DNA from: an uncultured Oscillospiraceae bacterium | GTDB taxonomy: Bacteria > Bacillota > Clostridia > Oscillospirales > Oscillospiraceae | Length of the DNA stretch: 61,595 bases | Reading direction: 5' to 3' | NCBI GenBank assembly: GCA_947623745.1 | Contig: CANQHN010000016.1 | Coordinates: 1 to 61,595, forward strand | Shown: positions 59,939-61,595 of the stretch, piece after piece | Layout: every line of letters starts with the position of its first letter | Position numbering within the stretch: the first letter of the stretch is position 1 | The notes under the pieces: model-generated | The model's input: only the letters and a program-made list of their open reading frames with translations | The model's database searches: none | Told to the model about the DNA's origin: nothing | Position numbers and translations under genes: made by a program

Positions 59939-61435
59939 TTGACACTTTCGGATGACGGCTACTCCGGCACCAGCTTTGAGCGGCCTGGGTTCCAGGAAAT
60001 GTTGGAGGCGGTGGAGAGCGGCAAGGTATCTACCGTTATCGTCAAGGACTTGTCCCGCTTTGGCCGGAACACGGCCATGACCGGAATGTATATCAACATC
60101 ACCTTCGCCAAGCATGAAGTCCGCTTCATTGCCATCAACGACAATTTTGACACTATTGACCCCAACAGCGTGGACAATGATTTTGCGGGCATCAAAAACT
60201 GGTTCAACGAGTTCTATGCCAGGGACACCAGCCGCAAGATCCGGGCCGTCAACAAGGCCAAAGGGGAACGTGGCGAGCCGCTAACGGTACACGCTCCCTA
60301 TGGCTACCAGAAAGACCCGGAGAACAAGAAGCGGTGGCTGGTGGACGAGAAGGCGGCCCAGGTGGTCAAACGTATCTTCGCTCTCTGCATGGAGGGCCGT
60401 GGGCCAATGCAGATTGCCAAGCTGCTGACGGCGGAACGGGTCTTAAACCCTACGGCTTACAAACGGCGGCAAGGGGTGGCTACCCCAACGCCGGAAACCG
60501 CTGACCCCTGCTACTGGGGTACTGGAACAGTAGTAGCTATCCTTGAGCGGCGGGAATACACGGGCTGTACGGTGAACTTCAAGACCTACACCATCTCTAT
60601 CTGGGACAAGAAACAGCGGGATAATCCAGCGGAAAAACAAGCGGTTTTCTACGGCACACATCCGGCTATCATTGACCCAGAGGTATTCGACAAGGTCCAG
60701 GTCATCCGCCAACAGCGCCACCGCCGGACCAAGACAGGCAAGAGCAGTCTCTTTTCCGGGCTGGTCTATTGCGCCGACTGCGGGGCCAAAATGCGCTACT
60801 GCACCACCAGCTATTTTGAAAAGCGGCAAGACCACTTCGTTTGCGCCAACTACCGCAGCAACACCGGGAGCTGCTCCGCCCACTTCATCCGGGCTGTGGT
60901 GCTGGAGGAGCTGGTTTGGATGCACATGGAGGCGGTCATTTCCTATGTGACCCGCTACGAGGCCCACTTCCGGGCTGTCATGGAGGAGCGGCTCAAGCTG
61001 TCCACCGACGAAGCGGTAAAGGTGCGCCGCAAAAAGCTGGCCCAGGACGAAAAGCGGCTGGACGAGCTGGACCGTCTGTTTCTCCGGCTCTACGAGGACA
61101 ACGTGGCGGGGCGTATTTCTGATGAACGGTATGCCATGATGAGCGGAGCCTATGAGGACGAACAGGCCAAGCTGAAAGAGGAAACCCAAGCCCTGCAAAG
61201 GGAAATCCAAGCACAAGAGCAGCAGCTTGATGATTTGGGCCAGTTTATCCAGCGGGCAAAACGCTATACGGACTTGAAAGAGCTGACCCCGTATGCGCTC
61301 CGGGAACTGGTCAAGGCCATCTACATCGAGGCCCCGGACAAATCCAGCGGCCACCGCCGCCAAAATATCCGCATCGCCTATGACCTTATAGGCTTCATCC
61401 CGCTGGAAGCTCTCACAAAAGAGGAAACGGCATGA
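59939..61435 (+). pseudogene. 5'-truncated large serine recombinase of another element
   Basis: 498 residues that begin at the DDGYSGTSFERPGF segment, about 50 residues into the family. The catalytic Y-x-R-x-S segment is missing, so it cannot catalyse strand exchange. The rest (DLSRFGRNTAMTGMY, zinc ribbon CADCGAKM and C-terminal helices) is intact, with no internal stops. The sequence is only moderately similar to the three upstream recombinases. The simplest reading is that this element inserted in the gene, and the missing 5' part lies beyond the left end. Confidence 0.75.
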
Positions 61436-61474
61436 CCCCGAAAGGCCATGCCGTTCCAAAACTTTCTTATGACA

Positions 61475-61502
61475 CCCCAGCTAACCGGCGGGGCGTTTTT
61501 TT
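61475..61502 (+). terminator. terminator of the truncated recombinase
   Basis: CCCC-A-GC pairs with GC-GGGG and is followed by CG and T7. It is 39 bp after the stop codon. Confidence 0.65.
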
Positions 61503-61513
61503 GTGAACACGAA

Positions 61514-61536
61514 AACCCCGGGCTAAGCCCGTGGTT
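61514..61536. mobile_element. possible IS200/IS605 end hairpin
   Basis: CGGGC-TAA-GCCCG, with outer AACC...GGTT, resembles the subterminal hairpins of IS200/IS605 elements. No transposase is in the window; one would have to begin after 61595. Confidence 0.3.
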
Positions 61537-61595
61537 CCAAAAAGGCTATGCCTATGAGTAGAAATGATAAACCTCCAACGATACAATAGAAGATG

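Overview
The window looks like most of a large integrative mobile element (ICE or mobilisable island) from a GC-rich, Gram-positive gut-type Clostridia. The signs are a class B sortase with a giant Cna/FctA-type surface protein, an SLH-domain surface protein, strong AGGAGG ribosome binding sites, many TTG/GTG starts, and a right end with three tandem large serine recombinases. No conjugation (VirB4/VirD4/relaxase), rRNA, tRNA or CRISPR genes are visible. The left end of the element lies outside the window.

Layout. (1) 1-14713: surface and DNA-binding cargo, with an HU-like protein, a 3466-residue VWA/isopeptide-type adhesin, a class B sortase, one unknown gene and two paralogous zinc-ribbon-repeat/AP2 proteins. 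(2) 14809-28897: first core operon, with SF2 helicase, DnaN clamp, zinc-ribbon proteins, PP-loop PAPS-reductase-like protein, sigma-region-2 protein, MoxR-type AAA+ ATPase, LPD28-like protein, SSB and a VWA protein. (3) 28913-30640: a toxin-antitoxin island (MntA/HepT, then Phd/RelE) that carries gene fragments marking past recombination. (4) 30689-39025: mostly minus-strand cargo, with an SLH/GLUG surface protein, SLOG protein, XRE regulator, coiled-coil protein, and YolD with a Y-family polymerase. (5) 39213-52243: second core operon, with JAMM peptidase, E1-like ThiF, bactofilin-like protein, DUF6094-type methylase, E2-like PRTRC_B protein, Rad52-like annealase, SMC-like ATPase, CHC2/Toprim primase and several unknowns. 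(6) 52290-59722: orphan OmpR-type regulator, small structured RNA, sigma-region-4 protein, DUF6870-like protein and three serine recombinases. (7) 59939-61435: a 5'-truncated fourth recombinase, probably the interrupted target gene, then a hairpin resembling an IS200/IS605 end.

How it may work together. The two core operons begin with almost identical ~244-bp leaders that carry a promoter-like pair, 15-nt tandem repeats and an intrinsic terminator just before the first gene. A leader ORF runs open through that terminator in both copies. The operons would therefore be co-regulated by attenuation or antitermination, and would supply a clamp, SSB, helicase, primase and annealing protein for replication of the excised element. 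The second operon also encodes a JAMM-E1-E2 set of the PRTRC type. No separate ubiquitin-like gene is seen, but the JAMM protein has a candidate beta-grasp segment. The duplicated attenuator leader and this ubiquitin-like cassette are the two most interesting systems here.
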